A DNA stretch of 32,164 bases, taken from Ktedonobacterales bacterium (GTDB taxonomy: Bacteria > Chloroflexota > Ktedonobacteria > Ktedonobacterales > JADMIN01). The notes beneath the pieces are model-generated. The model was not told where the DNA came from. It was given only the letters and a program-made list of their open reading frames with translations, and searched no databases. The DNA is taken from the NCBI GenBank assembly GCA_025936795.1, contig JAICSR010000006.1, positions 1-32,164 on the forward strand, read 5' to 3'. A program made the translations under genes and the position numbers. Shown piece by piece: positions 1 through 7,147 of this stretch. Position 1 is the first letter of the stretch, and every line of letters begins with the position of its first letter.

Positions 1-1205
1 CAGATGGACCCGCTCACTGTCGTCGCGCGCAGCCACGATATCGCGCTCTGGGGCCGCGTGCGCGACTACCAGCCAGCGCAGCTTCATCGCGTGATGTGTA
101 TGAGCGCCGCGAGTTCTTCGACTATGGTGGCGGACTGTTCATCTATCCCATGCGCGAGCTACCCTACTGGCGCATGCCGATGGGCCGCCGGGCGCGCGAA
201 GGCCGCTGGGCTGACTTCGCCGCCGCTCATCCCCGCCTGCTCGACGAGGTGCGCGCCGAGCTACGCGCGCGTGGCCCACTCGGCAACCGCGATTTCAAGG
301 GTGGCGAGCGCGTCAAGAGCTATCGCGGCGGCAAAGATAGCTCGCTCGCGCTCTACTATCTCTGGCTGACCGGCGAGACGATGATTCACCATCGGCAGGG
401 CTTCGAGCGTGTCTATGATCTGCGCGAGCGCGTCGCCCCGCCCCAGTTCGATACAGTGGCGCCTGAGGATGAGGTCGAGGGGTTCTTTGCGCGCAAGCTG
501 CTGGCGTTTCGCGGCCTGATCGAGGAGCGACGCTGGGGCGCCTACCTGACTGGCTTCACTGAGTACGGCGTGGACCGCGCGAAGGCGGGCAGCTGGCTTG
601 CCCGGCTGACTGCGCAGGGCCAGGTCGCGCCGCTGCGCATCGAAGGGTCGCGTGAGCGCTGGTACGCCCTGGCCGAGGACTTGCCGCTGCTGGATGCGCT
701 CGAAGCGGGCGATGTTCCCACGGCTTGGCGTCCGCTCGATGCAACGACCGATACAGAGGTCATCCTGCTTGCCCCGCTCGAAATCGTCAGCGCGCGCGGA
801 CGGTCGAGCTGGCTCTTCGACTTCGAGTACATCTGGGAGGTGTACAAGCCCGCCGCCGCGCGCCGCTGGGGCTACTACACACTGCCGATCCTCGCTGGCG
901 ACCGCCTCATCGCCCGGTTCGATCCGCGTCTCGAGCGCGCCACGCAGACGCTCCACATCCTCGGCTACTGGCCTGAGCCAGACGCCATCGGCGATCCAGT
1001 CGCCTTCACCGAGGCGCTGACGCGCGGGCTGGCGCGTTTCGCGCAGTTCCTCGGCGCCCGCAGCATCACCCTCGCTGCGCTGGCGCCCGCCAGTGAGTTC
1101 GCGCCAATCGAGCGCGCGGTCAACGCGCGCCTCGCCGCTACTCCCACCACCACTCGCGTGGGCGAATCCAGTGTTTCTGACGTTTCTGGCGCCACTCCTG
1201 CATAG
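1..1205 (+). CDS. YcaQ/HTH_42-family winged-helix protein, 5' end outside window, apparent frameshift
   Basis: The 3' part of a gene of the winged-helix YcaQ/AlkZ-like family (COG3214, HTH_42), whose studied members are DNA glycosylases that unhook interstrand crosslinks. Frame 1 from base 1 reads QMDPLTVVARSHDIALWGRV and continues to LHRVM at 94-96. The family sequence then resumes in frame 3 at 99 with YERREFFDYGG and runs to the TAG at 1203-1205. The switch coincides with an extra TG inside gtgatgtgtatg (91-102), so one 2-base insertion explains it. Later family blocks are intact: FFARKLLAFRGLIEERRWG, LLAPLEIVSARGRSSWLFDFEY and WGYYTLPILAGDRLIARFDP. The ending after about residue 335 is Ala/Thr-rich and probably not conserved. 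A GTG at 96 could open the downstream frame but would start mid-domain with no ribosome site. Either the gene is broken in vivo or this is a sequencing/assembly error. The family call is confident; the activity is inferred. Confidence 0.8.
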   Translation, partial: DGPAHCRRAQPRYRALGPRARLPASAASSRDVYERREFFDYGGGLFIYPMRELPYWRMPMGRRAREGRWADFAAAHPRLLDEVRAELRARGPLGNRDFKGGERVKSYRGGKDSSLALYYLWLTGETMIHHRQGFERVYDLRERVAPPQFDTVAPEDEVEGFFARKLLAFRGLIEERRWGAYLTGFTEYGVDRAKAGSWLARLTAQGQVAPLRIEGSRERWYALAEDLPLLDALEAGDVPTAWRPLDATTDTEVILLAPLEIVSARGRSSWLFDFEYIWEVYKPAAARRWGYYTLPILAGDRLIARFDPRLERATQTLHILGYWPEPDAIGDPVAFTEALTRGLARFAQFLGARSITLAALAPASEFAPIERAVNARLAATPTTTRVGESSVSDVSGATPA

Positions 1206-1379
1206 GAAACTGCCAGCGAACACAGCAGGCCAGCGCAGGTCGCGCATGAGGCGCCCTGAGCAAGGGAAGGGACCAACGCACTGACGCGCGCATTCGTACC
1301 AGTTGCAGTACGATACTTCAGCCGTTACAACTTAGTATGAGTGTTTCGCTGAAGATGGGAAACGTGGCGTGTACGCCGC

Positions 1380-1516
1380 TGGCGGTTGAAACCGCACCTG
1401 ACGGCGGCCTGCGGGCCGCCACAAGACCCGCCTGCGCGGGGCCACATCCGCCATTCCAGTCCGCGCAGGCGGACTTTGCGGCCCGCCGGGTCATCCAGGC
1501 GCGGTTTCAACCGCCA
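1380..1516. repeat. Family A palindromic intergenic repeat, copy 1
   Basis: A 137-bp element bounded by the inverted repeat TGGCGGTTGAAACCGC (1380-1395) and its exact reverse complement (1501-1516). Inner palindromic blocks follow: GGCGGCCTGCGGGCCGCC, then GCCTGCGCGG paired with CCGCGCAGGC. It fills most of the 364-base gap between the YcaQ-like gene and the PrsW-like gene. The rest of the gap (1206-1379) shows no convincing gene. Related elements lie at 19669-19792, 22587-22725 and, as half a copy, at 25621. Confidence 0.8.
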
Positions 1517-1569
1517 GCATGCGGATGCTCATAGCGTAGCAGCGACCTTTGAGGGAGAGGACGAGTCAC

Positions 1570-3348
1570 TTGACCAAGGAGTTCTGCCGACACTGCGGCG
1601 CCGAGGCCCCGGAGGGCGCGCAGAACTGCGCGGTCTGTGGAGCGCGACTCGACGCAGCCGCCAGTGACGCTCTGCCGCAGGAGACCGCGCAGCGGCAAGC
1701 GCAGCGCGCAGCGGTTGCGTCTGGCCCCAGCAGCCCCATCGCGCCGCCCCCGTCACCCGCCGCGCCTCCCTCGCCTGCGCAGTACGCGCCCTATCCAGCG
1801 GCGCCCGGTGTGTGGGCGCCACCCGCCCAGCCCGCCTATCCGGGCTACCCGGCACAGCCGACGCAAGCTGGGCAGCAGGGGCAGCCAGGCTACCAGCCCT
1901 ACCCCTATGGCGCTGGCTATCCGCAGCCTGGGCAGGTCTATGCCTACCCAGGCTACCCAATGGGCGGCTACTATGCGCCGCAGTATGTCATGCAGCCAGC
2001 GCCCAGACGCGCGCCCGGCGAGGTCTATGCGCTCGTCGTCGCGTGGATCGTGACCGTCGCATCCGCGCTGGCCATCCTGGGCGGGCTGCTGGTGACAGCG
2101 CTCGCCACGCTGGGCGCCTTTAGCGGGCAGGGAGACGACCTCTCGTATCTCGGCGGCATCATCGGCTTCTCGCTCGCGCCGATCGTCGGCGGCGGCTTTG
2201 GCCTGTGGTATGGCATCCTCGGCATCCGGCGGCGACCCTCGCCGCGCTTCGGCTTGCCTGCCGCGTGGCTAATACTGGGGCTGGCCGTGCTGGCGATCGG
2301 CGGCGGGGTGGCGCTGTGGCAATACAACTTCTCGCAGATGCGCTCGCCGGGGACCGCCTTTGGCATTCTGCCGCTCGCCATGCTGACCGGCACGCTTCCA
2401 GCGCTGGCGATTCTCGCCTTCACCACCCAACGCCTGGGCAACCCGTCCACGCGCCGCCACGTCTGGATGTCGCTCTTCTATGGCATGACGCTCGCGCCGC
2501 TGCTGGCCGTCATCCTCGAACTGATCCTCAGCCTGATCATCGTCGCCGCACTCAGGCTGAGCGCGCAGGACGCGCAGAGTGTGCTGGGGCAGCCCAACAC
2601 CAGCAATCCCTCGCCGAAGCTGCTCGTCGCGATGCTGCTGGTGCTCTCGGTGGTGGCCCCGCTGGTGGAGGAAGGCGTCAAGCCGCTCGCCGCACTGCTC
2701 GTCATCCGGCGTCTGCGCACACCCGCCGAGGCCTTTCTGGTGGGGCTGGCAGCCGGAGTTGGCTTCGACATGCTCGAAACCATTGGCTACATCGGGCAGG
2801 GGCAGGCCGACTGGGTCTCCGTCTCGATGGAGCGCATCGGCGCAGGGCTGCTGCACGGTGTGGGCGCGGGCATGGGCGCGCTCGCCTGGTATTATCTCAT
2901 CAACGGCTCTGGGGTCCACCTGCGCTGGCTGCGCGCGATTGGCTGCGGCCTCTACGCGATCCTGCAACATGGCGTGTTCAACGCGCTTGGGTTCTACGAT
3001 CTGGCGCTGCCCTCAAACATCGGCGCCTGGCTAAACCAGCCATTCTTTCTCGGCGGCCTGCCGCTGCAAAACGCAGATGTGATCTATCTGGTCGCCTATG
3101 GCCTGATCCTTGGCGTGCTGATCTTCATGACCAGCCGCCTCTGGGGCGCGAAGGGCATGCCTGAGCGCAAGCCGCCTGTAGTTGGCCCAACACCGCAGGC
3201 CTGGCCAGCGTGGTATGCGCCCTATGGCTATTACGCGCCCTACGCGCCCTACGGCTCGTATGGCCAGCCTGCACGCGTCGTTCCAGGGGGATGGCCCGCG
3301 CCTGCTCCCATGCCGCAGACACCGCAGCCGATGGGAGGCGCGCAATGA
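1570..3348 (+). CDS. Zinc-ribbon PrsW-family intramembrane protease
   Basis: A 592-residue protein in three parts. Residues 6-23 form a zinc ribbon (C6-x2-C9 and C20-x2-C23). Residues about 50-145 are Pro/Tyr/Gly-rich and low complexity. About eight hydrophobic segments follow, then a second Pro/Tyr-rich tail. The membrane part carries the PrsW (M82, CPBP-superfamily) motifs: EEGVKP with E367/E368, GFDMLE with E403, LLHGVGAG with H429, and LQHGVFNALG with H467 and N471. In Bacillus, PrsW makes site-1 cuts in anti-sigma factor RsiW; no sigma/anti-sigma pair is visible here, so the substrate is unknown. I chose TTG 1570 because GGGAGAGG (1553-1560) sits 9 nt upstream. A TTG at 1549 is in frame but would precede that site. 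The stop overlaps the next start (ATGA). The zinc ribbon may regulate the protein or bind a partner; that is inference. Confidence 0.87.
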   Translation: MTKEFCRHCGAEAPEGAQNCAVCGARLDAAASDALPQETAQRQAQRAAVASGPSSPIAPPPSPAAPPSPAQYAPYPAAPGVWAPPAQPAYPGYPAQPTQAGQQGQPGYQPYPYGAGYPQPGQVYAYPGYPMGGYYAPQYVMQPAPRRAPGEVYALVVAWIVTVASALAILGGLLVTALATLGAFSGQGDDLSYLGGIIGFSLAPIVGGGFGLWYGILGIRRRPSPRFGLPAAWLILGLAVLAIGGGVALWQYNFSQMRSPGTAFGILPLAMLTGTLPALAILAFTTQRLGNPSTRRHVWMSLFYGMTLAPLLAVILELILSLIIVAALRLSAQDAQSVLGQPNTSNPSPKLLVAMLLVLSVVAPLVEEGVKPLAALLVIRRLRTPAEAFLVGLAAGVGFDMLETIGYIGQGQADWVSVSMERIGAGLLHGVGAGMGALAWYYLINGSGVHLRWLRAIGCGLYAILQHGVFNALGFYDLALPSNIGAWLNQPFFLGGLPLQNADVIYLVAYGLILGVLIFMTSRLWGAKGMPERKPPVVGPTPQAWPAWYAPYGYYAPYAPYGSYGQPARVVPGGWPAPAPMPQTPQPMGGAQ

Positions 3349-4112
3349 TCCCCACTGAGACGACCAATCCGCCAGCCACGCCCAACACAGCGCCGACCCG
3401 TCCAGCCGCACAGACAGTCTCCAGCCGCTACAGCCTGATCTTCGGCGTCGCGCTGACGGCGGTGACGGTGATCGCGCTGATCCTGGCCTTCTTCTCCTCC
3501 AACTTTCGCCCGCGCGCCTCGGATGCGCTGCCCGCCAGTTGGACCCAGGCCTACAACGCCGACCTGTCTGGCTCAGACACCGGTAGCTGGGATGAGACGC
3601 AGGGGTGCAGCATGACCGGGCTTGGCCTCGACGCCGATCCCGGCGACGACAACGATGCGCAGTGCGCCTTCACGCCGAGCGTGCGAGAGGATGTCACTGC
3701 CAACGGCTTCTACTTCGTGACCCAGCTGGCTCCGGCGGCCAAGGTGCAGGAGTTTGCCCGCTCAGTCGTCAGCGTGGGCGACATCAGCGCGTTCGATAGT
3801 GGCGATGGCGCAGCCATTCACTTCATCGTCGGCCAGGATGGCGCCTATATCCTCTGCGATGGCGACTGCTCGCAGGCGACCAGCGCCATCTATCTGAGTG
3901 GTGGCCTGGCGTCATGGCACGGCGACCCGCATGTCGCCAACACCATCGCCGTGAAGGTCTCGCCCGACCATAGCGCGCTGACGGTCTACGTCAATGACCA
4001 GGAGGTCGCGACGGTCGCGACGCAGTTTGGCCCGCAGCCCGGCATCGCCCTGGGGTCGCTCGCCGGCGATGAGGCGATCTACACGCATGCCACGCTCTAC
4101 ATCGGACGATGA
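3345..4112 (+). CDS. Membrane-anchored protein with extracytoplasmic, possibly LamG-like domain
   Basis: A 255-residue protein. It has a short Thr/Pro-rich cytoplasmic head, one hydrophobic segment at about 29-50 (SLIFGVALTAVTVIALILAF) and a predicted exported domain of about 200 residues. The domain is rich in alternating beta-strand patterns and has four Cys that could pair outside the cell. The pattern of ITVKVSPDHSALTVYVNDQEVA-like strands followed by GIALGSLAGDEAIYTHATLYIG resembles concanavalin/LamG-type sandwich domains, but I cannot name a family. ATG 3345 overlaps the PrsW stop by four bases, with GGGAGG at 3333-3338 six bases upstream. Its own stop overlaps the thioesterase start. 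The protein is therefore probably co-translated with the PrsW-like protease and might be a client or partner of it. That link rests on context only. Confidence 0.75.
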   Translation: MIPTETTNPPATPNTAPTRPAAQTVSSRYSLIFGVALTAVTVIALILAFFSSNFRPRASDALPASWTQAYNADLSGSDTGSWDETQGCSMTGLGLDADPGDDNDAQCAFTPSVREDVTANGFYFVTQLAPAAKVQEFARSVVSVGDISAFDSGDGAAIHFIVGQDGAYILCDGDCSQATSAIYLSGGLASWHGDPHVANTIAVKVSPDHSALTVYVNDQEVATVATQFGPQPGIALGSLAGDEAIYTHATLYIGR

Positions 4113-4621
4113 AGCCCATGCCACAGTTTGAGCCACAAGACCCGCAGTATGAGCGGCGCGTGCGTGACAGCTTCGCTCGCCAGCGCGTGATGGAGACGCT
4201 GGGCGCGACGCTGCTGCGGGTAGCGCCGGGCGAGGTGGAGATCGCGCTGCCCTTTCGCGCGGAACTGACACAGCAGCACGGCTACCTGCATGCGGGCGTC
4301 GTCACGACCATCGTGGATAGCGCCTGCGGCTACGCGGCGCTCAGCCTCATGCCGCCGGGCGCAGGTGTCCTGACTATCGAATTCAAGCTCAACCTGCTTG
4401 CCCCCGCCGCTGGCGCGCTGATGATCGCGCGTGGGCGCGTCACGAAGCCTGGCCGCACGATCACCGTCTGCGCGGGCGATGTCTTCGCCACGCCAGCGGA
4501 ATCAGACGACGCGCCAGACGGCGCGCAGAGGCAGGAGAAGCAGGAGAAGCAGGAGAAGCTAGTGGCGACGATGGTAGCCACCGTCATGACCATCCGCGAC
4601 CGCCCCGGCGTCAGCGACTAG
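4109..4621 (+). CDS. PaaI-type hotdog-fold acyl-CoA thioesterase
   Basis: A 170-residue single hotdog-domain protein predicted to hydrolyse acyl- or aryl-CoA thioesters in the cytoplasm. The PaaI/YdiI-like signature is GYLHAGVVTTIVDSACGYAA, with the HAG turn and the downstream Asp in the positions used by this family for the thioester and catalytic carboxylate. Strands such as TIEFKLNLLAPA and ARGRVTKPGRTITVCAGDVF complete the fold. The protein is about 25 residues longer than usual. The extra length is a hydrophilic insert holding three exact QEK repeats (27 bp, 4532-4558), placed where the last strand would normally follow directly. The ATG overlaps the previous stop (ATGA); ATG 4118 is a possible alternative. 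The physiological substrate cannot be read from the sequence. Confidence 0.88.
   Translation: MKPMPQFEPQDPQYERRVRDSFARQRVMETLGATLLRVAPGEVEIALPFRAELTQQHGYLHAGVVTTIVDSACGYAALSLMPPGAGVLTIEFKLNLLAPAAGALMIARGRVTKPGRTITVCAGDVFATPAESDDAPDGAQRQEKQEKQEKLVATMVATVMTIRDRPGVSD
4532..4558. repeat. Three perfect 9-bp tandem repeats in the thioesterase gene
   Basis: The unit CAGGAGAAG occurs three times head to tail, in frame, encoding QEKQEKQEK. A multiple of three keeps the gene open, so copy number could vary between strains without breaking it. Confidence 0.9.
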
Positions 4622-4645
4622 CGCGCCGACGCTGCGGCCTCCGAT

Positions 4646-6058
4646 TCAGATCGGCATGCGCCCGCGATAGGCGGCGTCGAGCAGGTCCACGAGGTGCAGC
4701 ACGGGCAATGCGCTGCCCATCTGATCGAGCTGCGCGCGCAGATGCAGCGCACAGCCAGGGTTGGCAGTGACGACGGCCTGCGCCTGTGTGGCGACGATGT
4801 GCCCGGCCTTGCGTCTGCCCAGCGCGCCCGCCATCTGCGGATGGGTGATGTTGTAGACGCCCGCGCTGCCGCAGCAGAGCGACGCCTCCGCCATCTCCAC
4901 CACCTTCAGGCCAGGGATGGCGGCCAGCAGGGCGCGTGGCTGGGCGCTGATGCGCTGGGCGTGCGCCAGGTGGCACGGCTCCTGATACGTCACCGTCAAT
5001 GGCAGCGGCTCGAAGCGCGTGTTTAGCTCGCCATGCGCCAGCGCCTCGCCCAACAGCTCGCTGATGTCGCGCACACGCGCCGCAAACGCGCTGGCCCGCT
5101 CGCGCCATGCCGGGAACTCGGCGAAGAGTTCGCCGTACTCCTTCAGCGCCGAGCCGCAGCCAGCGGCGTTGCTGACGACATAGTCCGCGCCGCTCGCCTC
5201 GCAGGCGGCGATGTTGCGCGTGGCCAGCGTGCGCGCGCGGTCCATCTCGCCCGCGTGGATGGTGAGCGCGCCGCAGCACTCTTGCCCAGCGGGCGCGACC
5301 ACCGTGAAGCCGTTGGCGTTCAAGACGCGAATCGTGGCGCGCTCGGTCGCAGCGAAGGCAGCGCTCATCACGCAGCCCGCGAAGAAGGCGACGCGTCCGC
5401 GCTGCGGCGCATCGGGCGGCGCGGCGTAGACCTCGCCGCTGGGCGCATAGAACTGGTCGGGCAGGCTGGGCGCCAGCGCCTCGGTCGCGCGCAGGCCGAG
5501 CGCATCCAGCGCGCCGCTTCCATGCGCCAGCCGCCGCGCGCCAGAGCGCTGATACCAGCGTAACGCTCGCCCCGCCAGCCGCAATCGTCGCTGATCGGCG
5601 AAGAGGCCGCTGAAGACGGCCGAGCGCAGCGCACGCTCTCCCGCAGGCCGTGATCGCGCCCGTTCGATCTGCGTGCGCGCCGTCTCGACGAGTTGGCCAT
5701 AGCGCACGCCAGAGGGGCAGACGGCCTCGCAAGCGCGGCAATCGAGGCACTGATACATCTGAGCGACGAAGCTGGGGTCCGTCAGGCTCAGCGCGCCATC
5801 GGCCACCGCTTGAATCATGCGGATGCGCCCACGCGGCGACGACGCCTCGCTGTAGGTTTCGAGATAGGTGGGGCAGGCGGGCAGGCAATAGCCGCAGCGC
5901 ACACACCGCTGCAAACTGTCGTCGCTGGGCTGATCTGGCCCACTAAAGCCCGAGACGCCGCGCGCACCTGCGCCCAGCACATGCTGCGTCAGGTCAATCG
6001 GCTGCCGTTGGGAGGCAAGCGCGCGATGCTGTGCGTCCTCTGGAGTCTCTGCGCTCAC
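4646..6058 (-). CDS. GlcF-like Fe-S oxidoreductase (glycolate oxidase iron-sulfur subunit family)
   Basis: About 470 residues from GTG 6058. Two 4Fe-4S motifs open the protein: C52-x2-C55-x2-C58-x3-C62 and C104-x2-C107-x2-C110-x3-C114. Two CCG domains follow, with GCVMSAAF plus QECCGALTIHAGE, and CHLAHAQR plus LCCGSAGVYN. This order matches GlcF and related heterodisulfide-reductase-like subunits, which pass electrons from a flavin partner (GlcD) to the membrane chain. No FAD subunit is adjacent, so the oxidised substrate (glycolate, lactate or another 2-hydroxyacid) is open. The frame continues upstream to ATG 6184, but those 42 residues look unconserved and that ATG has no ribosome site. 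GTG 6058 has GAGGCGG just upstream, a tight fit, so the start is uncertain. The gene converges with the thioesterase 25 bases away. Confidence 0.87.
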   Translation of the reverse strand: MSAETPEDAQHRALASQRQPIDLTQHVLGAGARGVSGFSGPDQPSDDSLQRCVRCGYCLPACPTYLETYSEASSPRGRIRMIQAVADGALSLTDPSFVAQMYQCLDCRACEAVCPSGVRYGQLVETARTQIERARSRPAGERALRSAVFSGLFADQRRLRLAGRALRWYQRSGARRLAHGSGALDALGLRATEALAPSLPDQFYAPSGEVYAAPPDAPQRGRVAFFAGCVMSAAFAATERATIRVLNANGFTVVAPAGQECCGALTIHAGEMDRARTLATRNIAACEASGADYVVSNAAGCGSALKEYGELFAEFPAWRERASAFAARVRDISELLGEALAHGELNTRFEPLPLTVTYQEPCHLAHAQRISAQPRALLAAIPGLKVVEMAEASLCCGSAGVYNITHPQMAGALGRRKAGHIVATQAQAVVTANPGCALHLRAQLDQMGSALPVLHLVDLLDAAYRGRMPI

Positions 6059-6190
6059 CTGCCGCCTCGCCTTCTGCTCGCCTGCTCGCTCTGCCTGCGC
6101 CTCCGTTGCGCATGCCTCACCAGTATAGACGCCATTGCCAACCCCACGCCACCGCGCGGCGCCTTGCCCTTCGGCCAACAGCATCCGAGG

Positions 6191-6343
6191 TCATATCCTG
6201 AGTGATGGCCGCCAGAGAGGTTTGATGTGCTGATTGATGACTGGCGAGAAGTGTAGTTCGATGACTGCATTGGCTGTCGTACTGAGCCTGACGTCATCTT
6301 CGATAAACCACAGGAAGCTATGGGTATCCAGGAGCAGTTTCAT
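6191..6343 (-). pseudogene. Truncated PIN-domain (VapC-type) toxin relic
   Basis: From ATG 6343 the minus strand reads MKLLLDTHSFLWFIEDDVRL and then STTANAVIE. This is the characteristic first 29 residues of PIN-domain toxins, including the catalytic Asp of LLLDTH. After that the sequence no longer resembles the family and a TGA comes after 50 codons (6191-6193). Full toxins are about 125-135 residues, so the later acidic residues are lost. The start overlaps the stop of the antitoxin relic (ATGA), as in intact vapBC-type operons. PIN toxins are RNases; this fragment cannot be active. Confidence 0.75.
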
Positions 6344-6405
6344 CGCGTGTAGGCATCGAAGTCGGCAAGCGGACTATCGAAATCGTCGGCGACAACGATC
6401 ACTCC
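6340..6405 (-). pseudogene. C-terminal remnant of a VapB/Phd-like antitoxin
   Basis: The 21 codons before the toxin relic read GVIVVADDFDSPLADFDAYTR and end in the TGA that overlaps the toxin ATG. The acidic ADDFD-x-PL-x-DF ending is typical of antitoxins paired with PIN toxins, where the tail sits in the toxin active site. An in-frame TAG lies directly upstream (6406-6408), and no DNA-binding N-terminus is visible. Both genes are therefore broken, and the pair is a decayed module rather than a working system. Confidence 0.65.
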
Positions 6406-6474
6406 CTAATCAGTCGTTCTGCAGTATAGCATGCCCAATGTCTCATTCCACCCGCGCCTCGCCAGGCGTTTCAG

Positions 6475-7059
6475 CTAGCGCAACGCCGCCAGCCAGCGCG
6501 CAGTGGCGCGTGGTGAGCGCAGGTGGATGAACGTGACGTGGGCGTATTCGGGGCGCGTAGGGATCAGCGGGTACTCGCGGCGATGCTTGGGCCGCGAGGT
6601 GGTGGCCCAGACGAACAGCGAGTCGCGCGTGAAGAACTGCGGCCAGAGGCGCTCACGATTGCCGCTCCATAGCTCTACGCGGGCCAGCGTGCGCCAGAGT
6701 GTGCGGCGCAGCAGACGCGCGTAGATGACCGGCAGCGCGTAGTCGAGCCAGATGATCGTCTGAGCGCGCGGCCAGATGAGATCGTGCGCCTGGCGATAGT
6801 TGCCATCCACCACCCACGCATCACCTGCGACCGCCTGCGCCACTCGCTCGCGAAAGACAGCAGGCGCGGCAGGTGTCCAGTTCGGCTCCCAGTTGAAGGC
6901 GTCGAGTTCGATGCATGGCGCATCCAGCCGCTGCGCCAACTCCGCCGCCAGCGTAGACTTGCCAGAGCCAGTCACGCCCAGCACGACGATGCGCCGCCCC
7001 AGCGCGGCGAGTGACGTAGGCGGTGGAGTACGGATGTCATTCGTATCAGGGCGCGCCAT
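6475..7059 (-). CDS. P-loop kinase-like NTPase (adenylate kinase/FlaR-like)
   Basis: A 194-residue protein with a Walker A motif GVTGSGKST at 28-36. The following sequence (APCIELDAFNWEPNW, then WVVDGNYRQAHDLIWPRAQT and IIWLDYALPVIYARLLRRTL) is the pattern of small adenylate-kinase-like proteins often annotated as DNA topology modulation FlaR-related. The true substrate is unknown: these proteins resemble nucleotide or shikimate kinases and none of the assigned roles is firm. I start at ATG 7059; the frame extends to 7113 but GGAGAGAG just upstream of 7059 is the better ribosome site. The first 20 residues form a disordered, Pro/Thr-rich head. Confidence 0.8.
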   Translation of the reverse strand: MARPDTNDIRTPPPTSLAALGRRIVVLGVTGSGKSTLAAELAQRLDAPCIELDAFNWEPNWTPAAPAVFRERVAQAVAGDAWVVDGNYRQAHDLIWPRAQTIIWLDYALPVIYARLLRRTLWRTLARVELWSGNRERLWPQFFTRDSLFVWATTSRPKHRREYPLIPTRPEYAHVTFIHLRSPRATARWLAALR

Positions 7060-7147
7060 GTCGCTTCTCTCTCCTTTGCCCGCACAACTCACCTCTCTCT
7101 GACGTGCAGGCAAAGGAGTATAACACAGCGACTGTGCGCTCAGGAAT

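Noticed and set aside
96-1205. A complete gene starting at GTG 96
   Set aside because: The bases before it, in another frame, encode the preceding conserved part of the same family, so 96 is a frame-switch artefact rather than a start.
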